A stretch of DNA of 64,000 bases from an uncultured bacterium (GCA_902802585.1 CADCMR010000011.1:1-64000), one strand, 5' to 3'; shown: positions 44,086-52,787, numbered from the stretch's first letter. Notes: generated from the sequence alone by a model not told the origin. Numbers and translations: made by a program.

Positions 44086-44116
44086 GGCCGTCCGGTTCGT
44101 CCGGGCGGTCTTTTTG
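44086..44116 (+). terminator. Terminator after the GH31 gene
   Basis: CCGTCCGG pairs with CCGGGCGG (one G-U) around TTCGT, followed by TCTTTTTGT. Confidence 0.85.
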
Positions 44117-44135
44117 TATATGCGCTCTGCCGGGC

Positions 44136-44177
44136 GCATAAAAACCGGGACGCCACCCACCCCCTGGGAGACGCCCC
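44136..44177 (-). terminator. Terminator after the Gly/Phe-rich gene
   Basis: On the minus strand CGGGGCG pairs with CGTCCCG around a 20-base loop, followed by GTTTTTAT. Confidence 0.65.
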
Positions 44178-44217
44178 GTGGAACAATTCCTGATGTTCGT
44201 TATTGTCTGAACCGGAC

Positions 44218-44667
44218 TCAATCCTCCACAAAGAGGTCTTCGTCGTCGAACGGGCGGACGTGGAGCTCGCCGGATTCATCGTAGGTGATGGAGGTGTTGA
44301 CCGCAGAAGCCGTAGGCGGCAGCGGAACGATCTTGCGGTTCGAGGAGTGGACCGGATTCTGAGCGGTGAATCCGTGACCGAATCCGTTGAAATCGCCAGC
44401 GAAATGATGTCCGCCGAAGCCGGAACCATATTCCATGCCGTGACCGAATCCGCCGAATCCGCCGAATCCGGCAAAGGTGTAACCGAAATCCATGCCGTAA
44501 CCGCCGAACCCGTATCCGAATCCGAACCCGCCGTAGGGATGGAATCCGCCGAATCCCATGTGGTCGTTGGTGTGTGCGTAGGCGTTGATCGAAACCAGAC
44601 CGGCGATCGCGGCGATGAGAACGAGAGCGGAGAACTTATTGAAGAAAAGATGGGAGATGGATTTCAT
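44218..44667 (-). CDS. Small secreted Gly/Phe/His-rich protein
   Basis: A 149-residue protein with a signal peptide (FSALVLIAAIAGLVSINAYA) and a ~70-residue region of Gly-Phe, Gly-Tyr and His residues (GFGGFHPYGGFGFGYGFGGY). It ends in an acidic tail, FDDEDLFVED. AGGTGA precedes the ATG by 6 bp. Such compositions occur in extracellular matrix, adhesive or phase-separating proteins, but I recognise no family and infer no enzyme activity. The acidic end could bind calcium or associate with a basic partner. Confidence 0.7.
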   Translation of the reverse strand: MKSISHLFFNKFSALVLIAAIAGLVSINAYAHTNDHMGFGGFHPYGGFGFGYGFGGYGMDFGYTFAGFGGFGGFGHGMEYGSGFGGHHFAGDFNGFGHGFTAQNPVHSSNRKIVPLPPTASAVNTSITYDESGELHVRPFDDEDLFVED

Positions 44668-44801
44668 TGCAGTCACCTGATTGTGTGTTGGTTGTGGTTT
44701 TTGTTTGTTCCGTTGCGCGCTTCTGATCAAATAACGCTCCCGGATCGCATGATATTGTGCCGGACATCTTTTTTTTCAAAAACCGGGCACGAGGAGACCG
44801 T

Positions 44802-44817
44802 ATACCCTAAAGGGTAT
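44802..44817. promoter_or_regulatory. Perfect inverted repeat ATACCCT-AA-AGGGTAT
   Basis: A 16-bp perfect palindrome lies between the pseudopilin gene and the Gly/Phe-rich gene. On the + strand it is followed by CTTTTTC, but no + strand gene leads into it. It could be an operator for the minus-strand gene downstream or a weak terminator. Confidence 0.4.
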
Positions 44818-44897
44818 CTTTTTCGGGGAAAAGAATGGATTCCCGTTTGGCAGCTGTTTTTTGCCGACACGGGCGGATCAGAGAAACGGAAGTTGGT

Positions 44898-45695
44898 TCA
44901 CTTCTTCAGGTTGGGATCGTCGGACCAGCTGCCGCCGTTCGCCTGTCCGTTGTACATGTGCATGGAGTCCATGTTCTTCGTGCGGACGGTCGCATAAATG
45001 TTTCCGGTCTTCACGTGACCGTCCAGGAAGAGCAGGGGGATGTTGCCCTTGTGGATGGTGTTCCAGTCTTCGCCCGCGGCATCCTTGTCTGTACGGTGAG
45101 GGCGGAGGTGATACGGCGCGCAAATCTCGTACTGTTCCTGCCAGTTGGAATCGGAGAAGGATTTGAAATTGCTCCAGCGTTCACCGAGGATGATGAGGTC
45201 GGAAGGCATTTTTACGCTGGGAATCCTGCTGCGGCACACGCGCTTGGTATGGTCCTGCATGGTCCAGAGCCCCATCGGGTCGTTGCGTCCGTAACTCTGT
45301 CTGCCACGCGTGACGTCCCCGGGGCAGCGTGCGATCTTCAACACTGCCTGCGCGATGCCGTCGCCCTTGATGTAGTTGTCCTCGAACTTGGCGGCGCCGT
45401 CGCCGAATGTGTATTTGCTGCCCGCCGTCTGCGCGATGCGTCCAAGCCAGTTGTTCCATTTCCCAAGCAGTCCGGTCAGGTCGCTGCGGCTTTCCGCCGC
45501 ATACTGGTGGATGTAGTGTCCGATGGATTTCTGGTTGTTGATGCAGGATGTGCGTTTGGCTGTTTCGCGCGCGGAGGTCAGGGCGGGCAGAAGCAGCGCG
45601 GCGAGGATCGCGATGATGGCGATGACGATCAGGAGTTCGATCAGTGTGAATTTTCTGCGTGCTGCATTCGATTCGGAATAGCTGGGATACTGCAT
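44898..45695 (-). CDS. Type II secretion-type pseudopilin with H-X9-DG C-terminus
   Basis: A 265-residue protein. A short leader ending in ARRK is followed by the prepilin helix [20 protein letters not shown], with the usual Glu at +5. The C-terminal [12 protein letters not shown] fits the H-X9-DG motif of pseudopilin-like proteins that are greatly expanded in Planctomycetes, Verrucomicrobia and Lentisphaerae. Four cysteines in the globular domain may form disulfides. These proteins probably assemble on or decorate a type II secretion/pilus apparatus; individual roles are not known. No other secretion genes are adjacent, which is typical of the expanded family. Confidence 0.85.
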   Translation of the reverse strand: MQYPSYSESNAARRKFTLIELLIVIAIIAILAALLLPALTSARETAKRTSCINNQKSIGHYIHQYAAESRSDLTGLLGKWNNWLGRIAQTAGSKYTFGDGAAKFEDNYIKGDGIAQAVLKIARCPGDVTRGRQSYGRNDPMGLWTMQDHTKRVCRSRIPSVKMPSDLIILGERWSNFKSFSDSNWQEQYEICAPYHLRPHRTDKDAAGEDWNTIHKGNIPLLFLDGHVKTGNIYATVRTKNMDSMHMYNGQANGGSWSDDPNLKK

Positions 45696-45827
45696 GAACC
45701 GGAAATCCTTTGGTTTCAGAAAATGTTTGACGGAAGATTATGTTTGTTGAGAAACTAATATACTTCTTTTCGAAACAAAATCAAGCCGGAATTAGAGAAA
45801 AAAGATAAAAAAAAACAGGAGAAAACA

Positions 45828-47186
45828 CTATTGTTTTCGGTTGCGGACGATGATCACGCCGATCAGGGTCCCCCAGAATACGAAGAAGATCGCCGATGCG
45901 ACGAAGACCTTGAACCAGCCGATATTGAAGACGAGCGTCAATGCCAGTGCGGTCACGATGCCGCCGCCCATGAAAGGTTCGTGAAGCAGCTGCTTGTAGC
46001 CGAACGCCGCAGTCGCTTCGGTCTTATTCTCCGGGTCCACTGTGCGCAGGAGCAGCAGCCCCGTCGCGGTCACGCCGAGCGACTGTCCGAAATCCGCGAT
46101 GGCGCGCTCGAACCACGCATCACGGAAGAGCCTCGGCGCCACGAACAGCACCATCAGGACTGAGAGCAACGCGCCTGAGGTGATGAGGATGAGGAGGGGC
46201 AGCCAGTTCCGCAGCACGACTTCGATGCGGATCGTGGCGATCGCGGAAACCACGAGGAAATCCAGCGAAGCGCCGGAGATGCGTTTCATCTGGCCGCCGT
46301 CGATCAGGGGGGCGATGCGGAGCCGCTGGAACGCATGCTGAATGATGAGGCCGCCGATCATGCACAGGGGAAAAAGCGGGAAGCCGGAGAAGATGCGAAT
46401 GGACGCTTTCGGGAAGAGCGACGTTTCCAGGTAACGGCAGCCGAACAGGACCGCATAGCCGATCGCCACCGCCGCGCCGATCAGCGCGCAATGCCACGCC
46501 AGCGAGTCGACGGAGTCGCACAGGACCGTCTGGCGTCCGGCGGAGGGCTGTTCCCGGCGACGGTAGATGCCTTTCAGGTGCAGCCGGTCCATCGCCTCCA
46601 GCGGCATGAAGTCGTGCACATGGCCGCGCCGGTTTGCCCAGTTGACCAGGACCATGCCGATGATGATCGCGATGATCATGCCGACGGTCGCCACGGTGTA
46701 GCCCAGTGCGATGCCGTCGCTCCAGTTGTATTCCTCGAACACGGACGCCATGCCGCCGACCGTGCCGTGTCCGCCCTCAAACCCGATCTCCAGCAGGTTG
46801 CCGAACGCCGGGGAAAGCCCGAAAAACGGCATCAGGACGAATCCGGTCAGCCCAAGTCCGAGCACGTACTGTCCCCATGCGATGAACTGCCCGAAACAGA
46901 GCTGAGGGAACGCCACGGCAATCATTTTTGAAAGCTTCGGCGAGGTCACGCCGAGGAAGAGTCCGGCGAAGACCACGTTGATGAGGAAGCCCGGAAGTTT
47001 TGCGATTGCCGAAATGACGTCCGCCGGAACCAGGTCGGGGAAACACTTGAAGACGGCAAGCGCGACCGCGCCGCCGATGATGGAGCTGGGCAGGTAGAGT
47101 TTCTGCAGGAGCGGAATGAAAACGCGGAGGCATTTCCCCACCACCAGGAACAGCGACAGAATACAGAAAACCAGTACAGCGGTCAT
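45828..47186 (-). CDS. gltS: Sodium/glutamate symporter, GltS family
   Basis: A 452-residue inner-membrane protein with about twelve helices in two inverted halves. It carries GltS-type sequences such as GGAVALAVF, GFEGGHGTVGGMASVF in the first half and DFGQSLGVTATGLLLLRTVDP in the second. The family imports glutamate with Na+. AGGAAAG lies 8 bp before ATG. It starts 60 bp after the LPS-kinase gene on the same strand and may share its transcript, though no functional link is obvious. Confidence 0.85.
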   Translation of the reverse strand: MTAVLVFCILSLFLVVGKCLRVFIPLLQKLYLPSSIIGGAVALAVFKCFPDLVPADVISAIAKLPGFLINVVFAGLFLGVTSPKLSKMIAVAFPQLCFGQFIAWGQYVLGLGLTGFVLMPFFGLSPAFGNLLEIGFEGGHGTVGGMASVFEEYNWSDGIALGYTVATVGMIIAIIIGMVLVNWANRRGHVHDFMPLEAMDRLHLKGIYRRREQPSAGRQTVLCDSVDSLAWHCALIGAAVAIGYAVLFGCRYLETSLFPKASIRIFSGFPLFPLCMIGGLIIQHAFQRLRIAPLIDGGQMKRISGASLDFLVVSAIATIRIEVVLRNWLPLLILITSGALLSVLMVLFVAPRLFRDAWFERAIADFGQSLGVTATGLLLLRTVDPENKTEATAAFGYKQLLHEPFMGGGIVTALALTLVFNIGWFKVFVASAIFFVFWGTLIGVIIVRNRKQ

Positions 47187-47246
47187 ACGTGTTCTTTCCT
47201 ATAGAAGCATAGCCTCAAACCGGTTCGCATCTTCGCGCACATGTCG

Positions 47247-48452
47247 TTACGCCTCGAAGCCGGTGGAAAGGCGTGTCAGGTCGGTCAGGTAGAACGACCC
47301 GTCCGGCAGACGCAGGGCACAGTCCGCCGGCGCTTCGACCATCAGCTCGTCCAGCGTGCGCCAGAAAAACGACGCGTCGGCGTTGTCCATGGCATGGGGC
47401 ATCGGCCCAAGTCCGTCGGGCAGAGGTTCCAGCCAAAGTTCATTCGGGCGCACGAAAGCTGCGACACGGCGGTGCTTGATCCGGAGTGTCTGCAGATAGA
47501 AGCTCCGCAGATAGATGCATTCTGCTTCGGCTTCATCTTCCGTGCGGAGAAGTTCGTATCCGGCGGGCAAACCGTGCACGGCGGTCTCCTTCGTGAGGAT
47601 CGGACGCCCCAGCCAGTCTTTCCGAAGAAGCATAGTACGTTCAGACGAGCCTGGGCCGGGGACAGCGTCGGCGAACTTCGGATAGCCGCCCAACGCCTGT
47701 GCACTGCGCTTGTCCCATGTTTCGACGAGATGTTGCGCCGTGCGCAGGATTTCTGCGAAATAAAACGTTTCCGCCTCGGTGTCCGTCTCCACCGCGCCGA
47801 GTTCACGGATGGCATGAAGCATCTGCGCGCGGGAAAGCCCCTCGCGAAGGGAGACGATGCACCGGCACATGAATCTGCGCGCGGCGGGCTCGACATTGCC
47901 GGGATGATCGATCGCGATCAGGTCAACCCAGGCGAGCTCATGTGTTTCCGGATTGTACAGGATGTTGCCGAAATGCAGGTCGCCGTGGTGGAATCCCGCG
48001 TCGAAGAACTTCCGAAGGAACGCGGTGATCTCCGCCAGAACGCCGTCCGGATTCTCTCTGCCGTACACGATCCGCGTGTAAAAAAACTCGTCCATCGTGA
48101 TGAAGCCGGGCTTGGCGCGCGAGATCAGCACGTTCGTGCCGCCGAGCTTGCCCCAGCCGAGGCATTCCACAGTGGGAATCCCCGCCGCCGCCAGGCTCCG
48201 CCCGATCTCATACTCCGCGCCAGCTTTCGGGTGCAGACGGTTCCGAAACGATGTCATCAAATTGGTCGCGAGCTCGAATTTAAGGAAATAATCCCCGCAA
48301 TGGTACACTGCGCGCACCGGGGTGTTTTTTATGAGATGAGGCGCGGACAGGACCAGATTACGGACCGTTTCGGCATTTTTTTCGGACGGAATATGCCATT
48401 TCCAGCGTTTGGAACGGAGAAGATCGGGGGGGAGGGGGGTGGTCGGTTTCAT
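47247..48452 (-). CDS. WaaP/RfaP-like lipopolysaccharide core kinase family protein
   Basis: A 401-residue protein with a kinase-like fold of the LPS kinase (Kdo/WaaP/InaA) type. VYHCGDYFLKFELA holds the ATP-binding lysine, and FHHGDLHFGNILYN is the catalytic HxD...N loop followed by the metal-binding WVDLIAIDH. Such enzymes phosphorylate sugars of the LPS inner core. An additional C-terminal ~150 residues, with no motif I recognise, extend beyond WaaP (~265). This supports a Gram-negative envelope. The exact sugar is unknown. Confidence 0.75.
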   Translation of the reverse strand: MKPTTPLPPDLLRSKRWKWHIPSEKNAETVRNLVLSAPHLIKNTPVRAVYHCGDYFLKFELATNLMTSFRNRLHPKAGAEYEIGRSLAAAGIPTVECLGWGKLGGTNVLISRAKPGFITMDEFFYTRIVYGRENPDGVLAEITAFLRKFFDAGFHHGDLHFGNILYNPETHELAWVDLIAIDHPGNVEPAARRFMCRCIVSLREGLSRAQMLHAIRELGAVETDTEAETFYFAEILRTAQHLVETWDKRSAQALGGYPKFADAVPGPGSSERTMLLRKDWLGRPILTKETAVHGLPAGYELLRTEDEAEAECIYLRSFYLQTLRIKHRRVAAFVRPNELWLEPLPDGLGPMPHAMDNADASFFWRTLDELMVEAPADCALRLPDGSFYLTDLTRLSTGFEA

Positions 48453-48687
48453 CGAATGTCTTTCAGAGTGTTTTTTCTACATTAAATATAGCATCGTGTC
48501 GGGAAATATCAAGCGGAGCCCCGTGTTTATTTAATCGGATGGTATTTCAGCTGACAGGCAAATCGGGACTCAGTTTCGTTTCAGAAGGCGGGTACATCAA
48601 ACAAATAATTCTGGACTTGGACAGAGGAGAATCCTCCTGGTTTTCTCCGGTTTGCCGTCTTTTTTTGAGGATTATTACGCTATCCGC
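48453..48687. other. Intergenic region, left part
   Basis: Divergent intergenic DNA upstream of both the LPS-kinase gene and the acyl-CoA-synthetase fusion. No gene is evident. A minus-strand promoter must exist but none was clear. Confidence 0.4.
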
Positions 48688-48715
48688 TTGAAAAAATACA
48701 AAGAGAGGCTATATT
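48688..48715 (+). promoter_or_regulatory. Candidate promoter of the XRE-cupin-AMP-ligase gene
   Basis: TTGAAA and TATATT are 16 bp apart, leaving a long 5' leader of about 285 nt before the ATG. Confidence 0.45.
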
Positions 48716-48914
48716 TATACTCATTCATTTTTTAACTGATTGAAGCAAAAACAAATGATGTTCCGCAGGACAGCCGGTTTTGAACAGCGCGACGGTGAAT
48801 TTAACGCCGCGGCGTTCGCGTCTGCCCGCATTGCCTCGTTCAGAATCGCGTCCGATGCCATTATTGACATTATTATTACGAAGACCGCCCGTTGAAACCC
48901 TTTGCACAGGGAAG

Positions 48915-48947
48915 ATACGGGTGGTCCGGACGTGTTTCCACCCGTAT
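48915..48947. promoter_or_regulatory. Perfect 10-bp inverted repeat in the leader of the XRE-cupin-AMP-ligase gene
   Basis: ATACGGGTGG and CCACCCGTAT flank a 13-base spacer, 60 bp before the start codon. A T-run follows only after 13 bases, so it is not a standard terminator. As the downstream protein has its own helix-turn-helix, this is a plausible self-binding operator or a stable mRNA hairpin. Confidence 0.5.
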
Positions 48948-49006
48948 CCGGATGCCTGATTTTTCCTGAGCAATCCTAATAAAAACCAACACAAGGATCG
49001 CAAGAC

Positions 49007-51307
49007 ATGGAAAACAAAGAACAGATCTCCATGAGAGTCCGTGAGCTCAGGGCTCAGAAAAACTTCACCGTTGAACAGATGGCGGAACTCCTCGGCGTCA
49101 CGCCGGAAGAGTACTCCATGTTCGAAAGCGGAGCCAAGCAGGCGCCGTTCTCGTTCTACTACAATTTGGCAGGACACTTCGGACTGGACGTCTCCTCCGT
49201 GATCAGCGGCGAAGCTCCGAACCTGGCATTGTATACCGTCACACGCAGCGGCGAGGGCTTCCCCTTCGTCCGCCGCCCCGAGTTTTCCTATCTGCATCAG
49301 GCGATCCGTATGAAGGACCGCACCGGCGAGCCTTTCATCGTCACAGCTCCGCCCGCCGGCGAAAACGAGCCGCTTCAGTATTCCGAGCACAACGGTCAGG
49401 AATTCGTCCTGATCCTGTCCGGTTCCCTGAGAGTCTTCCTGCACGGCAAGGAGGAAGTCCTGAACGAGGGCGACAGCATCTATTTCGACGGCCGCGAGGC
49501 GCACGCCATGCTCGCCGCAAACGGCAAGCCCTGCAAGTTCCTCTCCATCGTCATGCACAGCAAATATGACGACGCCAAGCCAGACCGGTTCGCGTTCGTG
49601 CCGCAGACCGTGGTCAAGGAACCCCCGACCGGCAAACGCCGTCTGCTGTACCAGGACTACATGGACGAGGAGTGGAATCCGGACGGAACGCTGAAAACCG
49701 TGCATTTCAAAGTGCCTGAGAAATTCAATTTCGCGTTCGACGTGGTGAACCGTCTCGCCGCCGAGTGCCCGGACAAGATCGCCATGAAGTGGGTCTCCAA
49801 GGACAAAGTCTGCCGCGACTTCACGTTCCGTGACATCTCCGAAAACGCCATGCGTTGCGCGAACCTGCTTCATTCCCTCGGGATCCGCAAGGGCGACCGC
49901 GTGATGCTGGTGATGAAGCGCCACTACCAGTTCTGGTTCGTCCTGAACGCGCTCCACATGATGGGCGCGGTGGCGGTCCCCGCCTCCTGCCAGATGACCG
50001 CGCACGACTTCGAATATCGTTTTAAAAAGGCGGACATCCACTATGTGGTCTGCTCCGCTGACGGCAACATCACGAAGGAAGTCGACGAAGCCGCCGCCGT
50101 GACCGGCATGACGCTCAAGCTCACGGTCAACGGTCAGAGGGACGGCTGGCTCGACCTCGACGCACTCTATCCGAACTTCCCGCCCGTCTTCCAGCGTCCC
50201 GCCGACCTGAAGACCACCGATCCTCTGCTTGTCTTCTTCAGCTCCGGCACGACCGGCTATCCGAAGATGGTCGAGCACGACCACGCCTATCCTCTCGGAC
50301 ACATCATGACCGCGCGCCACTGGCACAAGGTCAATCCAGACGGTCTCCACTTCACGGTCGCCGACACAGGCTGGGGCAAGGCGCTCTGGGGCAAAATCTA
50401 CGGTCAGTGGCTCTGCGAAGCCGGCGTCTTCACCTACGACTTCGACCGTTTCCACGCCGCCGACCTGCTCCCGATGTTCAAGCAGTACGGCATCACCACC
50501 TTCTGTGCGCCGCCGACCATCTTCCGTTTCCTCGTGAAGGAAGACCTCTCCAACGTCGACTTCTCCACGCTCGAACACGTCACCACCGCCGGCGAGGCAA
50601 TGCCCGCCGAGGTCAGCGAGGCATTCGCTCGCGTCTCCGGCCAGCTCCCGTACGAAGGATTCGGACAGACCGAGACCACGCTGACCATCGCCACGCTCGC
50701 CGACATGAAGCCGCGTCCCGGTTCCATGGGACGCCCGAATCCGCAGTACGAAGTCGTCCTTCTCGATCCCGAAGGCAACCCGGTCCGCACCGGCGAAACC
50801 GGTGAAATCTGCGTGAAGGCGGAACCGAACGATCATCCATGCGGACTCTTCTGCCAGTACGTCAAGAATCCCGAAGACACCCAAAAGGTCTGGCACGACG
50901 GTTACTACCACACCGGCGACCAGGCGTGGCAGGATGAGGACGGTTACTTCTGGTACCAGGGTCGCGCCGACGACATCATCAAGACGTCCGGCTACCGAGT
51001 TGGTCCGTTCGAGGTCGAAAGCGTCCTCATGGAGCTCCCGTACATCCTCGAGTGCGCCGTGACCGGCGTGCCGGATCCCGTTCGCGGCAAGGTCGTGAAG
51101 GCGACGATCGTGCTCGTGAAGGGCAGGGAAGGCAGCGACGAGCTCAAGGAAGAGATCAAGAACTACGTCAAGACCCACACCGCGCCGTACAAATATCCGC
51201 GCATCATCGAGTTCGTCGCTGAACTTCCGAAGACCGTCAACGGCAAGATTCGCCGCGCTGCGATCCGCGAGCAGAACGCCGCCGCTTCGGCTGAAAAGAA
51301 GGCTTAA
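49007..51307 (+). CDS. XRE helix-turn-helix - cupin - acyl-CoA synthetase fusion protein
   Basis: A 766-residue fusion. Residues ~8-62 form a Cro/C1-type helix-turn-helix (FTVEQMAELLGVTPEEYSMF). Residues ~120-175 are a cupin_2 sensor (SEHNGQEFVLILSGSLRVFL, EGDSIYFDGREAHAM). From ~240 on there is a medium-chain acyl/acetyl-CoA synthetase with ATP motif FFSSGTTGYPKMVEH (~414), YEGFGQTE, YHTGDQAWQDEDGYFWYQGR and the catalytic lysine segment PKTVNGKIRR near 743. The enzyme part activates a carboxylic acid as acyl-AMP and then acyl-CoA; the front half looks like a XRE-cupin metabolite-sensing repressor. All key residues are intact and no frameshift is seen. The acid substrate is unknown. Confidence 0.88.
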   Translation: MENKEQISMRVRELRAQKNFTVEQMAELLGVTPEEYSMFESGAKQAPFSFYYNLAGHFGLDVSSVISGEAPNLALYTVTRSGEGFPFVRRPEFSYLHQAIRMKDRTGEPFIVTAPPAGENEPLQYSEHNGQEFVLILSGSLRVFLHGKEEVLNEGDSIYFDGREAHAMLAANGKPCKFLSIVMHSKYDDAKPDRFAFVPQTVVKEPPTGKRRLLYQDYMDEEWNPDGTLKTVHFKVPEKFNFAFDVVNRLAAECPDKIAMKWVSKDKVCRDFTFRDISENAMRCANLLHSLGIRKGDRVMLVMKRHYQFWFVLNALHMMGAVAVPASCQMTAHDFEYRFKKADIHYVVCSADGNITKEVDEAAAVTGMTLKLTVNGQRDGWLDLDALYPNFPPVFQRPADLKTTDPLLVFFSSGTTGYPKMVEHDHAYPLGHIMTARHWHKVNPDGLHFTVADTGWGKALWGKIYGQWLCEAGVFTYDFDRFHAADLLPMFKQYGITTFCAPPTIFRFLVKEDLSNVDFSTLEHVTTAGEAMPAEVSEAFARVSGQLPYEGFGQTETTLTIATLADMKPRPGSMGRPNPQYEVVLLDPEGNPVRTGETGEICVKAEPNDHPCGLFCQYVKNPEDTQKVWHDGYYHTGDQAWQDEDGYFWYQGRADDIIKTSGYRVGPFEVESVLMELPYILECAVTGVPDPVRGKVVKATIVLVKGREGSDELKEEIKNYVKTHTAPYKYPRIIEFVAELPKTVNGKIRRAAIREQNAAASAEKKA

Positions 51308-51388
51308 GCAAAATTTGTATGAGTGCCGGAGCTCAGTCCGGCACAACTAACTGCAGCGGAAGCCCTGCTTCCCTCCGGATGTTAATAG

Positions 51389-51426
51389 GGCATATAGGAC
51401 CAATACCACCTATATGCCTTGTTTTT
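51389..51426 (+). terminator. Terminator after the XRE-cupin-AMP-ligase gene
   Basis: GGCATATAGG pairs perfectly with CCTATATGCC, followed by TTGTTTTTG. A second GC hairpin without T-run (GTGCCGGA/TCCGGCAC) lies 45 bp earlier. Confidence 0.85.
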
Positions 51427-51476
51427 GTGCGCCTGAACAGGCGCGTACTGCCGCCGGGGCAGGGCGTTGTTTTGTT

Positions 51477-51878
51477 CTAGTCCTGAACGGGCTCGAAGTA
51501 GACTTTCACCCGGCGCGTGCGCGGTCCGTCGTACTCGCAGAAATAGATGCCCTGCCAGGTGCCAAGCTCAAGCCGTCCGTTGCGGAACGGCACGGTCTGA
51601 CAGAATCCGGTCAGAATCGCCTTCAGATGCGCGTCGCTGTTTCCCTCGCAATGCTGATAATACGCCTCGTCATGCGGGATGAGCGCGGAAAGCTTCTGCA
51701 ACACATCGTGCTTTACGTCCGGGTCGGCGTTCTCGTTGATCGTGATCCCGGCGGTCGTGTGGGGGCAATAGATATGGCACATGCCGCACGGGATGGACTG
51801 CGGCAGCACGCGGTTGACGTCCTCGGTGATATCGATGATCTCGCAGTGACGGCTGGTCTTGACGTAGAATTCTGCCAT
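51477..51878 (-). CDS. YjbQ/UPF0047 family protein
   Basis: A 133-residue single-domain protein of the YjbQ family, with NRVLPQSIPCGMCHIYCPHT, AGITINENADPDVKHD and LGTWQGIYFCEYDGPRTRRV. Conserved His, Asp and Glu residues line a putative active site. Family members have a weak thiamine-phosphate synthase activity in E. coli, but their main role is unsettled. AGGAA precedes the ATG. It is transcribed alone and converges with the acyl-CoA-synthetase fusion gene. Confidence 0.9.
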   Translation of the reverse strand: MAEFYVKTSRHCEIIDITEDVNRVLPQSIPCGMCHIYCPHTTAGITINENADPDVKHDVLQKLSALIPHDEAYYQHCEGNSDAHLKAILTGFCQTVPFRNGRLELGTWQGIYFCEYDGPRTRRVKVYFEPVQD

Positions 51879-52046
51879 GGCGGCTGTTCCTTTCGCAATG
51901 TCTTGTTTTGATTTGGTTCTAGCACAGATAATATACTGCGCGCATGACGTGTTTGCAAGTGCGTCGTGCCGTTTTTGTGGCGGACAGGGCGGGCGAGGGC
52001 AGGGGGGACATTTCTTATTGACGGTCAGGCGTTTTGAAAGTTTTTA

Positions 52047-52082
52047 TTGAAACTAGTTTCAATAAAGTTTCAAGAAAGTTTC
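52047..52082. promoter_or_regulatory. Array of GTTTCAA half-sites with a 16-bp palindrome
   Basis: The perfect palindrome TTGAAACTAGTTTCAA is followed by AAGTTTCAAG and AAGTTTCAAC; another TTGAAAG lies just upstream. The sites end about 10 bp before the -35 of the promoter at 52092, a position typical of an activator or a cooperative repressor. Confidence 0.55.
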
Positions 52083-52091
52083 AACTCGAAC

Positions 52092-52120
52092 TTGACTTTC
52101 ACCGCGATGTGTACTATATT
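52092..52120 (+). promoter_or_regulatory. Sigma-70 promoter of the small HTH gene
   Basis: TTGACT and TATATT are 17 bp apart. The hairpin TTCCCGG-AAT-CCGGGAA begins at once after the -10 (52121-52137), so it covers the likely transcription start. Confidence 0.65.
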
Positions 52121-52188
52121 TTCCCGGAATCCGGGAAAGTGCCATGCGTTTTTAAAGGACCATCCATGAACCGCTCGCCGCCCGAAGT

Positions 52189-52206
52189 ATCGTACATTTG
52201 TACGAT
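52189..52206. promoter_or_regulatory. 18-bp perfect palindrome ATCGTACATTTGTACGAT
   Basis: An uninterrupted inverted repeat with a 2-bp centre lies in the leader of the small HTH gene, 77 bp before its start. It is a good candidate operator. I do not assign it to a named regulator. Confidence 0.5.
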
Positions 52207-52282
52207 GAAATCCTCAGACACCACAACAATTTTTGCACATGTACCCCATCCATAAAAACGAAAGAAAGATGCGGACGTTATC

Positions 52283-52663
52283 ATGAGTGAATATAACGAA
52301 GAGATCGGATCAGATCAAGGCATCGGTATGGACCAGATCCTGCGCGAGGCGGAACACGACAACGCCTCCTGGGAAAAGAATGATATGCCGGGAACCGAAA
52401 CGCTGCGGCGGATGATCCTGCTTGCGGACTGGGCCAGCCGGGAACCGAAACGCTGGGCCGCCTACAAGATGTTTTACTACGAGAAAGTGGGCAACACCAC
52501 CGTCATCGCGCGGAAGCTTCACGTGGCGGAACGTACCGCGCGCCGGTATCTGCTGCCCGTCCGGCTCGGCAGACATCTCCGCCGCGGACGGACCGCGACG
52601 AAGCCGCTTCGCCGTCTGTCACGCCAGAGCAGAGGAGGTGACCTCGGACTGAACATGCTGTAA
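52283..52663 (+). CDS. Small helix-turn-helix protein (hypothetical regulator)
   Basis: A 126-residue protein, acidic at the N-terminus and strongly basic at the C-terminus. The middle, RWAAYKMFYYEKVGNTTVIA followed by RKLHVAERTARRYLLPVR, reads as a helix-turn-helix of the sigma-region-4/resolvase type, preceded by a helix with aromatic residues. An 18-bp direct repeat (CCGGGAACCGAAACGCTG at 52388 and 52438) lies inside the gene and encodes a repeated REPKR-like or PGTETL segment in different frames. The three palindromic elements upstream suggest tight regulation, perhaps by its own product. No family name was recognised. Confidence 0.6.
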   Translation: MSEYNEEIGSDQGIGMDQILREAEHDNASWEKNDMPGTETLRRMILLADWASREPKRWAAYKMFYYEKVGNTTVIARKLHVAERTARRYLLPVRLGRHLRRGRTATKPLRRLSRQSRGGDLGLNML

Positions 52664-52787
52664 GTCCCCAGGGAATACAGGTCATGAAAAGGAATCCGGA
52701 CTGATTCGGGATTCCGGCATGATCGGTCGTCCTGTCCGGAGCAGTCTTCTCACCGTGAAGAACAACTTCGGGCAGGGCGCATTTTGT

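Noticed and set aside
48725..51346. Very long open frame on the minus strand
   Set aside because: It lies antisense to the XRE-cupin-acyl-CoA-synthetase gene, which has complete domain motifs. The translation has no recognisable motif and reflects high-GC codon use.
51429..51444. GCGCCTG-AA-CAGGCGC hairpin as yjbQ terminator
   Set aside because: On the minus strand it is followed by ACAAAAAC with no T-tract, so intrinsic termination is not supported.
52034..52255. Possible small + strand gene
   Set aside because: It overlaps the half-site array, the promoter and the palindromes that fit a regulatory region better.
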